From NCBI RefSeq assembly GCF_900116045.1, contig NZ_LT630450.1:1121001-1185000 (forward strand): a stretch of 64,000 nucleotides of DNA, in the 5' to 3' direction. This DNA is from Desulfovibrio piger (lineage in GTDB: Bacteria; Desulfobacterota; Desulfovibrionia; Desulfovibrionales; Desulfovibrionaceae). Position 1 is the stretch's first letter; each line of letters begins with the position of its first letter. The translations under genes and the position numbers were made by a program. The notes beneath the pieces were generated by a model that had not been told where the DNA came from, ran no database searches, and was given only the letters and a program-made list of their open reading frames with translations. Below, piece by piece: positions 48,607 to 64,000 of the stretch.

Positions 48607-49314
48607 ATGCCCAAGCATGGCAAAAATTTCCGTAAAGCTCTCGAAGGCGTGAACCTGCAGGAACGCCTGAGCGTTGAAGACGCTGTGAGCAAATCCCTGG
48701 GCGCTTCCTTCGCCAAGTTCGACGAAACCGTCGACGTGGCCATCCGCCTGGGTGTTGACCCCAAGTACTCCGACCAGATGGTGCGCGGCGCCGTGACCCT
48801 GCCCCACGGCCTGGGCAAGACCGTCCGCGTGGCCGTTTTCTGCAAGGGTGAAAAGCAGGCCGAAGCCACCGCCGCCGGCGCCGACTTCGTGGGTGCCGAA
48901 GACCTGGTGGCCAAGATCAAGGAAGGCTGGCTGGACTTCGACGCCGCCGTGGCCACCCCTGACGTCATGGCCCTGGTGGGCCAGATCGGCCGTCTGCTCG
49001 GCCCCCGCGGCCTGATGCCCAACGCCAAGACCGGTTCCGTCACCTTCGACGTGACCAAGGCCGTCAACGAACTGAAGGCCGGGCGCGTGGACTTCAAGGT
49101 CGACAAGGCCGGTGTTCTGCACGCTCCTCTGGGCAAGGTTTCCTTCGGTCCCGAAAAGATCCTGGGCAACCTCAAGGCCCTGCTGGAAACCGTGAATCGT
49201 CTGAAGCCCTCCGGCGCCAAGGGCACCTACATGCTCTCCATGGCGGTATCCACCACCATGGGCCCCGGCTTCAAGATCGACATGTCCCAGGTGAAAAAAT
49301 TCCTGGAAGGCTAA
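48607..49314 (+). CDS. rplA: 50S ribosomal protein L1
   Basis: 235 aa, uL1 of the L1 stalk. [27 protein letters not shown] (about 40-66), [16 protein letters not shown] and the end [18 protein letters not shown] are conserved. L1 often represses its own L11-L1 mRNA; a matching leader site was not identified. AAAGGAT precedes the ATG at 48607. A hairpin follows at 49338. Confidence 0.97.
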   Translation: MPKHGKNFRKALEGVNLQERLSVEDAVSKSLGASFAKFDETVDVAIRLGVDPKYSDQMVRGAVTLPHGLGKTVRVAVFCKGEKQAEATAAGADFVGAEDLVAKIKEGWLDFDAAVATPDVMALVGQIGRLLGPRGLMPNAKTGSVTFDVTKAVNELKAGRVDFKVDKAGVLHAPLGKVSFGPEKILGNLKALLETVNRLKPSGAKGTYMLSMAVSTTMGPGFKIDMSQVKKFLEG

Positions 49315-49327
49315 GCCCGTTTTTTAG

Positions 49328-49356
49328 TTGACATCGTGCGGGGATTGCAGTAATAG
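49328..49356 (+). promoter_or_regulatory. Promoter of rplJ-rplL
   Basis: TTGACA, exactly 17 bases, TAATAG. The -10 box lies in the loop and 3' arm of a hairpin (49338-49366). Confidence 0.75.
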
Positions 49357-49366
49357 CAATCCCCGC
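49338..49366 (+). terminator. Terminator-like hairpin after rplA, overlapping the rplJ promoter
   Basis: GCGGGGATTGC and GCAATCCCCGC form perfect 11-bp arms with a 7-base loop. The tail is T-containing (ATTTGATTT) but not a pure T run. Confidence 0.6.
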
Positions 49367-49500
49367 ATTTGATTTACTGGCTAAGGCAAGGGAATTCGAG
49401 TCGAAGACGGCAGGCAGGCCGCATGGCCTTTAATTTACCTGTCCAGACTTATCTTTGGCTCGGCATTCCACCCGGCAACCCCGAACGTGAGAGGTATCAC

Positions 49501-50025
49501 GTGACCAGGTCTGAAAAAGCAGCCGTCATCGAAGCGATCAAAGCCAATGCTGAACGCGCTTCCTTTGCGGTGCTGACCGAGTTCAAGGGCATGACGGTGG
49601 AAGAGCTGACGAACCTCCGTGTGAACCTGCGCAAGGCTGGCGGCGAATTCTACGTCGTCAAGAACACGTTGGCCCGTATCGCTTTTACCGGTGGCACGCA
49701 TGACGTTGTCAAGGACAAGTTCCATGACAACAGCGCCATTGCCCTTGGTTTCGACGACCCCGTGGCGGTGGCCAAGGCGTTGAGTGATTTCGCCAAGCAG
49801 AGCAAGCTGTTCCAGCTGCGCTGCGGCAGCCTGGAAGGCAAGGAAATGTCTGCCGAACAGGTCGAAGCCCTGGCCAAGCTGCCGTCCAAGGAACAGCTCC
49901 TTGGTCAGCTGCTCGGCACCATGAACGCCGTGCCCACCAATTTTGTTTCGCTGTTCGCCAACGTTCTCCGCGGCCTGCTCTATGCGCTCAAGGCCATCGA
50001 AGAAAAGAAGGGCGAAGCCGCCTAA
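49501..50025 (+). CDS. rplJ: 50S ribosomal protein L10
   Basis: 174 aa, uL10, the base of the L7/L12 stalk. (V)[39 protein letters not shown] is typical. The start is GTG at 49501 with GAGAGG upstream; the in-frame ATG at 49369 would give an abnormal extension rich in Arg and Trp. The 130-base leader is probably where L10 or L10-L12 controls translation, as in other bacteria; I did not resolve the fold. Confidence 0.94.
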   Translation: MTRSEKAAVIEAIKANAERASFAVLTEFKGMTVEELTNLRVNLRKAGGEFYVVKNTLARIAFTGGTHDVVKDKFHDNSAIALGFDDPVAVAKALSDFAKQSKLFQLRCGSLEGKEMSAEQVEALAKLPSKEQLLGQLLGTMNAVPTNFVSLFANVLRGLLYALKAIEEKKGEAA

Positions 50026-50085
50026 GGCTTTCGCAGCAGAAAAAAGCAATCAACCAAATTTTAGCCAAAGAGCTAGGAGTTTACC

Positions 50086-50472
50086 ATGTCCGTGACCAAA
50101 GAACAGGTTGTTGAGTTCATCTCCAACATGACCGTCCTGGAACTGTCCGAATTCATCAAGGAACTGGAAGAAAAGTTCGGCGTGTCCGCTGCCGCTCCCG
50201 CCGCTGCCATGGTGATGGCCGCCCCCGCTGACGGTGGCGCCGCTGCCGCCGCCGAAGAAAAGACCGAATTCGACGTCATCCTGAAGGAAGCCGGCGCCAA
50301 CAAGATCGGCGTCATCAAGGTCGTGCGCGCTCTGACCAGCCTGGGCCTGAAGGAAGCCAAGGAAAAGGTCGACGGCTGCCCCTCCACCCTGAAGGAAGGC
50401 GTGAGCAAGGAAGAAGCCGAAGAAGCCAAGAAGCAGCTGACCGAAGCCGGCGCTGTCGTCGAAGTGAAGTAA
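50086..50472 (+). CDS. rplL: 50S ribosomal protein L7/L12
   Basis: 128 aa. It has an N-terminal dimer domain ([26 protein letters not shown]), an Ala-rich hinge (about 34-54), and a C-terminal factor-binding domain ([39 protein letters not shown]). TAGGAG precedes the ATG. A strong terminator follows, separating it from rpoB. Confidence 0.98.
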   Translation: MSVTKEQVVEFISNMTVLELSEFIKELEEKFGVSAAAPAAAMVMAAPADGGAAAAAEEKTEFDVILKEAGANKIGVIKVVRALTSLGLKEAKEKVDGCPSTLKEGVSKEEAEEAKKQLTEAGAVVEVK

Positions 50473-50495
50473 GTTCGGTTTTTCCGATCGTTTTG

Positions 50496-50525
50496 AAGGC
50501 GGGGTGTGAACCCCGCCTTTTTTTG
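50496..50525 (+). terminator. Intrinsic terminator of rplJ-rplL
   Basis: AAGGCGGGG and CCCCGCCTT stem, 6-base loop, seven T residues. In many bacteria only a partial attenuator stands here; this one looks complete. Confidence 0.88.
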
Positions 50526-51081
50526 TTGCCCGTACGCCGCCTGCGGCGCACCCCGGCTGCCGCTTTTGTGTCTTTTTGGATGCCGTCTGCTTTTTTCCAT
50601 TGACGCCCCGCCGTTTTCCATACACAAAAGACGGAGATGCCCTGGCAGCCCCGCCCCGCGGCGCGGCATGCCGCAGGCCCGGGCGCCTCCTGCCCCTTCC
50701 GCTCCCCTTCTGACGGGAGCTGCCGGATCGCGGAAAAAGTTCTTGCAAAAACCATGCTTCTGCGGTATCTCTCTTCGTTCCAAAACTGTTGTGGGAGAAG
50801 TATCTGGTTTTTCTGGTAGACAACACCCGACGCGCATAGCCTTTTCTTTCAAGACAAGCGGCCTCACCCCTGCCGGTAACGCGGGGAAGTGTCGTTTGTC
50901 CTTTTTGCGCGTTGTGAAAACCGGATCCCACTGAGAGATATAGATTGTACGCTTCGGATCGCGGCATGACTGGCGTTTTGGCAGTCTGTCCACAGCGGTC
51001 TGCACGGGCAGAATGCCGACCGGACGTTCCGGTGCAACGCCGGCAGCCGAAGCGCAACCGCTACCTACCTTGAGGTATCGC
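50526..51081. other. Long rpoB upstream region
   Basis: 556 bases with no gene. It holds a good promoter at 50743 and then a leader of about 300 bases before rpoB. Open frames across it have no ribosome site or family match. Confidence 0.6.
50743..50771 (+). promoter_or_regulatory. Candidate rpoB-rpoC promoter
   Basis: TTGCAA, 17 bases, TATCTC, downstream of the rplL terminator. Confidence 0.6.
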
Positions 51082-55218
<4,137 letters not shown>

Positions 55219-55338
55219 TTCATGGATGCGCCGGGCATCACGCCAGCGCGCGGTGCCCGGCCGCGCCATTCCCCGGGACGGAGCGTCAACCATACGCCAC
55301 AACGACTGTAACGAGCTTTTGACAAGCAAGGTAGATAT

Positions 55339-59508
<4,170 letters not shown>

Positions 59509-59530
59509 GCCTTCCCCCCGCTTCCTATCA

Positions 59531-59562
59531 GGGCGACCGTCATTGGCGGTCGCCCTTTTTTT
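59531..59562 (+). terminator. Intrinsic terminator of rpoBC
   Basis: GGGCGACCG and CGGTCGCCC stem, 7-base loop, seven T residues. Confidence 0.93.
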
Positions 59563-60165
59563 CCGCCCGCTGCGCGCCCGTCATGGCGGCCCGTGCCCGC
59601 AGCCGTCTCCGCCGCCTTCCGGCCCCCTGCCGCGCCCTCCCCCGGGGACGGCCTGCCGGCGGCGCTGGCCGCCCCGTCTGCCGCAAAATGCGGGGCGCCC
59701 CTTCCCACCTTTCTTTTTGTGATTAATTCCTGATAAGAGAGAAAGGACTCCTTCCGGCAAAACCGGGAGGGCCTGCCGGCAAAGACGCATCCCCCTCCGC
59801 CGGAGCCGCCGTGCCATGCAAAGGAGGTCAAAAAATTTTTCATGCGCCGAAAAAGGCTTCGTTTACTGCAACACAATAAAATAATTGTATAAATTAAAAA
59901 ACATAGCCAAGACGGAGTATTTTGGGAATCTGCGTGCCATCTTTGCAATTCTTGCATTTTACGGTAGAAGGCAGGAATTGTTCCGCGCCTGAGACCAGGC
60001 GGCGGCGGATCATGCCCCGGCACGGTCCGCCCCGACGGCTCCCGGCGCATCGTTCTGGAGAGGTTGGTTCCTGGTGCGCAGCACCTCTTGCTCATGACCG
60101 GATCTGGCTCGGCCATGCGCAGAAACCACGATGCCGCAGGCATCTCGACTCATGGGAGAAAACGC
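59563..60165. other. Long upstream region of the cytochrome b/Fe-S operon
   Basis: About 600 bases. A sharply AT-rich patch spans 59820-59920. It contains AAAGGAGGTC (59820-59829), a 16-codon ORF starting at 59842, and a dyad ACAAT-N6-ATTGT (59873-59888) that could be a regulator site. Promoter boxes here are ambiguous. Confidence 0.5.
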
Positions 60166-61089
60166 ATGACAACTCTGTTCTACATCCTGGCCTACCTTGC
60201 AGTAATCGGCTTTGTGGCGACTGCCGCCATCAAGGTGAAAGGCTACCTGGCTGCCAGCCCCCTGCACGCCCGCTGGGAGCTCTACCCCGTGCCGCATGAA
60301 GGCCCCAAAGGCTCCTATGGCGGCAGCTTCATGGAAGAGACCGACTGGTGGACCAAGCCCCGTCACGTGGACCACCTGGGCGACATCAAGGCCCTGCTGG
60401 AAGAAGTGCTCTTCCTGCACGCCACCTTCACCCACAACCTCAAGCTGTGGTTCCGCACCTACCCCTTCCACCTGGGCCTGTACATGCTGATGGGCGGCAC
60501 CATCATCCTGGTCATCGCCGCCTTCCTGCGCCTGTTCGGCATGAACCCTGACGGCGGCTTCCTGACCTTCGTGCACAACGTCATCAATGCCATCAGCCTG
60601 CTGGGCATGTTCGGCATCATCGGTGGCGGCATCGGCCTGATCTGCCGCCGCCTGCACGACGAAGGCCTGCGCAAGTACACCACCCCCGAACACTTCTTCA
60701 ACCTGGGCGTGTTCATCGTCTTCGCCCTGGTGGGTCTGGTGGCCTGGGCCTTCAATCCTTCCTTCGCCCGCCTGTCCGGTGACTTCATCTACAACCTGCT
60801 CACCTTCAACTTTGCCGAGATCAACAGCAGCACCTTCATGCTGCACATGCTGCTGGGCTTCTTCGTGCTGATCTGGATCCCCATGACCCACATGGGCCAC
60901 CTGATCTTCAAGTACTTCACCTACCATGACATCCGCTGGGGCGACACCCCCACCGATTTCAGCCAGAAGAACAACGAAAAGATGAAGCAGGCCCTGCAGT
61001 TCAAGGTGAGCTGGGCTGCCGACCACATCAACGGTCAGGGCACCAAGACCTGGCTGGACATCGCTACCGAATCCCCCAAGAAGGACTAG
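60166..61089 (+). CDS. Membrane cytochrome b subunit, NarI/DsrM-like
   Basis: 307 aa with one N-terminal helix (MTTLFYILAYLAVIGFVATAAIKV) and four further helices (about 105-125, 140-160, 180-200, 225-250). His residues within or near helices (FLHATFTHNLKLWFRTYPFHLGLY, HMLLGF, HMGHL) can ligate b-type hemes. It resembles the NarI-like subunit of DsrMK, Tmc or Hmc complexes, which pass electrons between the menaquinone pool and a cytoplasmic CCG-domain protein. GGGAGAAAACGC precedes the ATG. The Fe-S partner follows 10 bases later. No cytochrome c (DsrJ) or DsrO/DsrP is visible, so it is probably a paralogous two-subunit module rather than canonical DsrMKJOP. Confidence 0.8.
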   Translation: MTTLFYILAYLAVIGFVATAAIKVKGYLAASPLHARWELYPVPHEGPKGSYGGSFMEETDWWTKPRHVDHLGDIKALLEEVLFLHATFTHNLKLWFRTYPFHLGLYMLMGGTIILVIAAFLRLFGMNPDGGFLTFVHNVINAISLLGMFGIIGGGIGLICRRLHDEGLRKYTTPEHFFNLGVFIVFALVGLVAWAFNPSFARLSGDFIYNLLTFNFAEINSSTFMLHMLLGFFVLIWIPMTHMGHLIFKYFTYHDIRWGDTPTDFSQKNNEKMKQALQFKVSWAADHINGQGTKTWLDIATESPKKD

Positions 61090-61099
61090 GGAGTACATC

Positions 61100-62698
61100 A
61101 TGAAAGATACGCTGCGTTTGACTGATATTTCCACGGCCGAAGGCCAGATGGTCAGCATCGACCTCAAGGACATCCCCGATGTGGAAGGCCTTGACCTCGT
61201 CAAGATGCCCTGGAAGCCCGTTACCGACGAGCAGAAGGCCAAGGTGGCCTGCATCCTGGACGAAGTCTGCGTGCTGAACATCCCCAAGCCCCAGACCCCC
61301 CAGGAAGAAGAAGAGCTGGTCAACCGTTTCCTGGACGGCATGCGCAAACTGTTCAGCAAGGAGAACAACTGGACCTTCCTGCCCATGCTGGAAACCAGCA
61401 TGGACTACTGCGCCCAGTGCAACTCCTGTTCCGACGCCTGCCATCTGTACGAGATGTCCGGCCACAACGAGATGTACCGCCCCAACTTCCGCTCCGAGAT
61501 CTTCCGCCGCATCTACAAGCAGTATGTGAAGAAGGAGCCTCTGGCCAAATGGCGTTACGGTGACATGGGCCTGAACTGGAAGACCGTTGCCCGCCTGGGC
61601 GAACTGGCCTACCGCTGCAACCTCTGCCGCCGCTGCGCCCAGACCTGCCCCATCGGCGTGGACAACGGCCTCATCGCCCGCGAGATCCGCAAGCTGTTCA
61701 GCCAGGAACTGGGCTTCTCGCCCCGCGAGCTGCATGAAAAGGGCACCATCAACCAGATGAAGGTGGGCTCCTCCACCGGCATGACCCCCGATGTGGTGAA
61801 GGAAAACGTGGAGTTCATCGACGAGGACTACACCGAAATCACCGGCGTGGGCATCCACACCCCCTTCGACGTGAAGGGCGCCGACATCCTGCTGATCCAC
61901 AACGCCGGCGAAGTCATGGCCTGGCCCGAGAACATCGCCAGCTTCTCCCTGATCTTCCAGGAAGCCGGCCTGTCCTGGACCCTGTCCAGCAAGGCTGTGG
62001 CCTATGACGGCGTGAACTACGGCGTGTTCTACGACGATGCCCAGACCGCCCGCATCGCCCTGCAGCACATGCAGGCCGCCAAGGAACTGGGCGTCAAGAA
62101 GATCGTCATCGGTGAATGCGGCCACGCCCACAAGGCCATGACCGTCATCGCCGACCGCGTCATCCCCTACGAATACCAGGTGCCCCGCGAATCCTGCTAC
62201 GTGACCCTGCGCGACATCGTCATGTCCGGCCGCCTGAAGCTGGATCCCTCGCGCAACAACTTCCCCGTCACCCTGCACGACCCCTGCAACGCCGTGCGCC
62301 TGATGGGCATCGTGCAGCCCCAGCGCGAGATCCTGCACAAGATCGCCCCGCAGTTCCGCGAAATGCCCTGCCACGGCGTGGACAACTACTGCTGCGGCGG
62401 TGGTTCCGGCTTCGCCATCATGACCCGTCAGAACATCGACGAATGGCGCGGCAACATCTCCGGCCGTAAAAAGATGTGGCAGATCGCCCAGGCCTTCAAG
62501 GACTGCCTTGGCCCCGAGACCAAGAAGTACATCTGCGCTCCCTGCTCCAACTGCAAGGGCCAGATCCGTGAAATGCTGGAACACAGCGACCTGTACACCA
62601 AGAACAGCTTCGCCTACGGCGGCCTGGTGGAACTGATCGTCAACGCCATGGTCAACGTCAATCCCGGCTTCATCAAGTGGGAAGGCGACGAAGAGTAA
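61100..62698 (+). CDS. CCG-domain 4Fe-4S protein (DsrK/TmcB/HmcF/HdrD-like)
   Basis: 532-aa cytoplasmic redox subunit. Two 4Fe-4S motifs are present: C104, C107, C110, C114 (CAQCNSCSDAC) and C173, C176, C179, C183 (CNLCRRCAQTCPIG). One CCG domain follows: HDPC (393-396), CCGGGSG from 431, and CAPCSNC near the C-terminus, the type that holds a noncubane cluster in HdrB. DsrK-family proteins are thought to reduce a thiol or trisulfide substrate with electrons from the membrane partner. The gene is coupled to the cytochrome b gene, and a terminator follows. Confidence 0.85.
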   Translation: MKDTLRLTDISTAEGQMVSIDLKDIPDVEGLDLVKMPWKPVTDEQKAKVACILDEVCVLNIPKPQTPQEEEELVNRFLDGMRKLFSKENNWTFLPMLETSMDYCAQCNSCSDACHLYEMSGHNEMYRPNFRSEIFRRIYKQYVKKEPLAKWRYGDMGLNWKTVARLGELAYRCNLCRRCAQTCPIGVDNGLIAREIRKLFSQELGFSPRELHEKGTINQMKVGSSTGMTPDVVKENVEFIDEDYTEITGVGIHTPFDVKGADILLIHNAGEVMAWPENIASFSLIFQEAGLSWTLSSKAVAYDGVNYGVFYDDAQTARIALQHMQAAKELGVKKIVIGECGHAHKAMTVIADRVIPYEYQVPRESCYVTLRDIVMSGRLKLDPSRNNFPVTLHDPCNAVRLMGIVQPQREILHKIAPQFREMPCHGVDNYCCGGGSGFAIMTRQNIDEWRGNISGRKKMWQIAQAFKDCLGPETKKYICAPCSNCKGQIREMLEHSDLYTKNSFAYGGLVELIVNAMVNVNPGFIKWEGDEE

Positions 62699-62722
62699 TC
62701 TTCAACCATTGCAGCCTTTTGG

Positions 62723-62750
62723 GGGGAGCAGTCATGCTTCCCCTTTTTTT
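62723..62750 (+). terminator. Intrinsic terminator of the cytochrome b/Fe-S operon
   Basis: GGGGAGCA and TGCTTCCCC stem, 4-base loop, seven T residues. Confidence 0.8.
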
Positions 62751-63148
62751 GTGCCCGCAGAACGGGAGAAGCGGCACCACCTCCGCCGGCAGCAGCGTTT
62801 TCCCTGTGCCCCGCGCGGGGGAGGCTTCCCTGTGATGCGCCAAAGGTGCGTCCTCCCCCTCGCACTCCCCTCCTCTCCCAAAAACGTTCTTCCGGGTCTG
62901 CCCCTCTGTCCCGCGGTTGCCTTGTGCCACCTGGAAAGCCCCTGGACGATCGGAAGAACACATCCGGCGCCCTCGCCATCCACGGCTGCGGACCATGTCA
63001 TGCAGCGCACATACAGGGATCGCGAGGAGCCGCCGGTCATCTGCCCGGATCCCTGCTCCTGAAGGCATCATCAAAATCATCCGTCATGCGTTTTTTCATT
63101 CTCACGTCGTGGCACGCCCCGCTAACGCCCCGAACTAACCCCATAATA
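62751..63148. other. Intergenic region with a copy of the hairpin/pyrimidine repeat
   Basis: About 400 bases without a gene. The repeat lies at 62817-62890; nothing else stands out. Confidence 0.6.
62817..62890 (+). repeat. Diverged copy of the hairpin plus pyrimidine-tract repeat
   Basis: GGGGGAGG (62817-62824) pairs with CCTCCCCC (62852-62859). A C/T tract and CCCAAAAACGTT follow, the same layout as at 18037-18109. Confidence 0.55.
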
Positions 63149-63182
63149 GAAAAGGCCGCGGGATGTTTTCCCGCAGCCTTTC
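63149..63182 (-). terminator. Intrinsic terminator of the manC-type gene
   Basis: AAAGGC-GCGGGA and TCCCGC-GCCTTT form the stem; on the minus strand a T-rich tail (TTTTCTATTAT) follows. Confidence 0.75.
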
Positions 63183-63215
63183 TCTGTATTACCGGTCCTT
63201 CCGTTGTGTCAGGGC

Positions 63216-64000
63216 TCATCCACGGCCGTAACGGTCGTCGAACCGTTCGATATCGTCTTCTCCCAGGTAATCCCCGGTCTGGACCTCCACGATCTCCAGC
63301 GGCTGCGCCGAAGCATTGCTCAGACGGTGCATGGTCTTCTGGGGGATGTAGACAGACTGGTCCACATGCAGGTGCATCTCTTCGTCCCCCACGCGCACCA
63401 GGCCTTCCCCGGCAATGACGACCCAGTGCTCGGCCCGCTGCCGGTGCCGTTGCAGGGAAAGCGCGGCACCGGGATTGACCTGGATGCGCTTGACCTGGAA
63501 ACGCTCGCCCAGGGCCAGGGTCTCATACCAGCCCCAGGGCCGGTAGACGCGCAGATGGATATCCTGCTCGTGGCGCCCCTGGGCGGCAAGACGGGCCACC
63601 AGGGCCTTGACCTCCTGGCTGCGGGCCCTGTCGGCCACCAGGATGGCATCGCCGGTCTCCACCACCACAAGATCCTCCACCCCCAGGGTCGTCACCAGGC
63701 GGCTGGCGGCATGGATGTAACATCCCCGGCTGTCCTGGGCCAGCACGTCGCCCACGCAGGCATTGCCTTCCGCATCCCTGGCGCTGTTCTCGTAAACGGC
63801 TTCCCACGAGCCCAGATCGCTCCAGCGGCACGGCAGCGGCACCATGGCCACACGGGCGCTTTTTTCCATCAGGGCATAGTCCACAGAGTCGGAGGGGCAG
63901 CGGGCAAAGGATTCGCCATGCAGGCGGATGAAGTCGTAATCGGTCCGGCGCAGGGCCCAGGCCTTGCGCACCGCGGCCATGATGGCCGGTGCCTGGACCT
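63216..64000 (-). CDS. manC: Mannose-1-phosphate guanylyltransferase / mannose-6-phosphate isomerase, C-terminal part (cut by window edge)
   Basis: The last 260 codons or so are visible; the start lies beyond the right edge. The end of the nucleotidyltransferase domain is seen in DYALMEKSARVAMVPLPCRWSDLGSWEAVYE, including the sugar-binding SDLGSW. A cupin-type isomerase domain follows: YRPWGWYETLALGERFQVKRIQVNPGAALSLQRHRQRAEHWVVIAGEG and YIPQKTMHRLSN, with His metal ligands. The enzyme makes GDP-mannose for O-antigen, capsule or other glycans. The cut start means the N-terminal GTP-binding motif could not be checked. Confidence 0.93.
   Translation of the reverse strand, partial: VQAPAIMAAVRKAWALRRTDYDFIRLHGESFARCPSDSVDYALMEKSARVAMVPLPCRWSDLGSWEAVYENSARDAEGNACVGDVLAQDSRGCYIHAASRLVTTLGVEDLVVVETGDAILVADRARSQEVKALVARLAAQGRHEQDIHLRVYRPWGWYETLALGERFQVKRIQVNPGAALSLQRHRQRAEHWVVIAGEGLVRVGDEEMHLHVDQSVYIPQKTMHRLSNASAQPLEIVEVQTGDYLGEDDIERFDDRYGRG

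Overview
The window is a GC-rich (mid-60s percent by eye) bacterial chromosome segment. It most likely comes from a sulfate-reducing Desulfovibrionaceae, of the Desulfovibrio piger / D. desulfuricans type. The main clues are the gene order (DUF177-rpmF-plsX-fabH-fabG-acpP-fabF-glyA-dCMP deaminase-ribD-ribE-ribH-nusB-leuS), a membrane cytochrome b plus CCG-domain Fe-S protein pair of the DsrMK/Tmc/Hmc type, and a marker protein of selenium-dependent molybdenum hydroxylases. The species is an inference. No phage, insertion sequence, CRISPR array or plasmid gene is visible; nearly everything is core chromosome.

Layout. 1-2410: two leftward genes, a cut-off DUF4139/MuiA-like envelope protein and ettA. 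2658-8362: rightward genes for a BASS transporter, aromatic amino acid permease, RidA, membrane metallophosphatase, SAM methyltransferase and 6-phosphogluconolactonase. 8508-12231: an M15 peptidase (left), mtaB (right), a DJ-1/PfpI protein (left) and an FmdB zinc ribbon (right), with a palindromic operator-like site in the last divergent gap. 12377-16487: one operon yicC-gmk-pyrF-(32-aa small ORF)-recJ. 17024-21456: an unknown protein, a secreted Sel1-repeat protein, the molybdenum-hydroxylase accessory protein, a membrane protein, a GIY-YIG protein and a LysE exporter. 21539-35285: the lipid, riboflavin and translation supercluster, from DUF177 to holA. 35828-42832: radC-lon, prmC, a Cys-rich unknown and an AGCS amino acid symporter with a structured leader. 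43013-45001: a leftward tRNA-Thr and a two-gene cassette (Tat-signal SR/DRYD-repeat protein plus an HprK-like kinase fused to a PqqD domain). 45234-59508: tRNA-Tyr, tRNA-Gly, tuf, rpmG, tRNA-Trp, secE, nusG, rplK, rplA, rplJ, rplL, rpoB, rpoC. 60166-62698: the cytochrome b / CCG Fe-S pair. The right edge cuts a leftward manC-type gene.

How it fits together. The central cluster joins fatty-acid and phospholipid initiation (PlsX, FabH, FabG, AcpP, FabF) to one-carbon supply (GlyA), pyrimidine deamination, riboflavin synthesis (ribBA is absent here) and translation/replication genes (nusB, leuS, holA). The tuf-rpoC block is the usual translation/transcription core. It is split by hairpins and internal promoters into at least three units: tRNA-Tyr to rplA, rplJ-rplL, and rpoB-rpoC. 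The downstream Fe-S/cytochrome b pair fits quinone-linked electron transfer in a sulfate reducer.

The best candidate for something undescribed is the 43347-45001 cassette. It looks like a minimal RiPP-like or protein-phosphorylation system: a small exported repeat protein rich in Ser, Arg, Tyr and Asp, followed 2 bp later by a kinase carrying its own peptide-binding (PqqD/RRE) domain. It sits between a displaced, inverted tRNA-Thr and the tRNA-Tyr/Gly/tuf operon.
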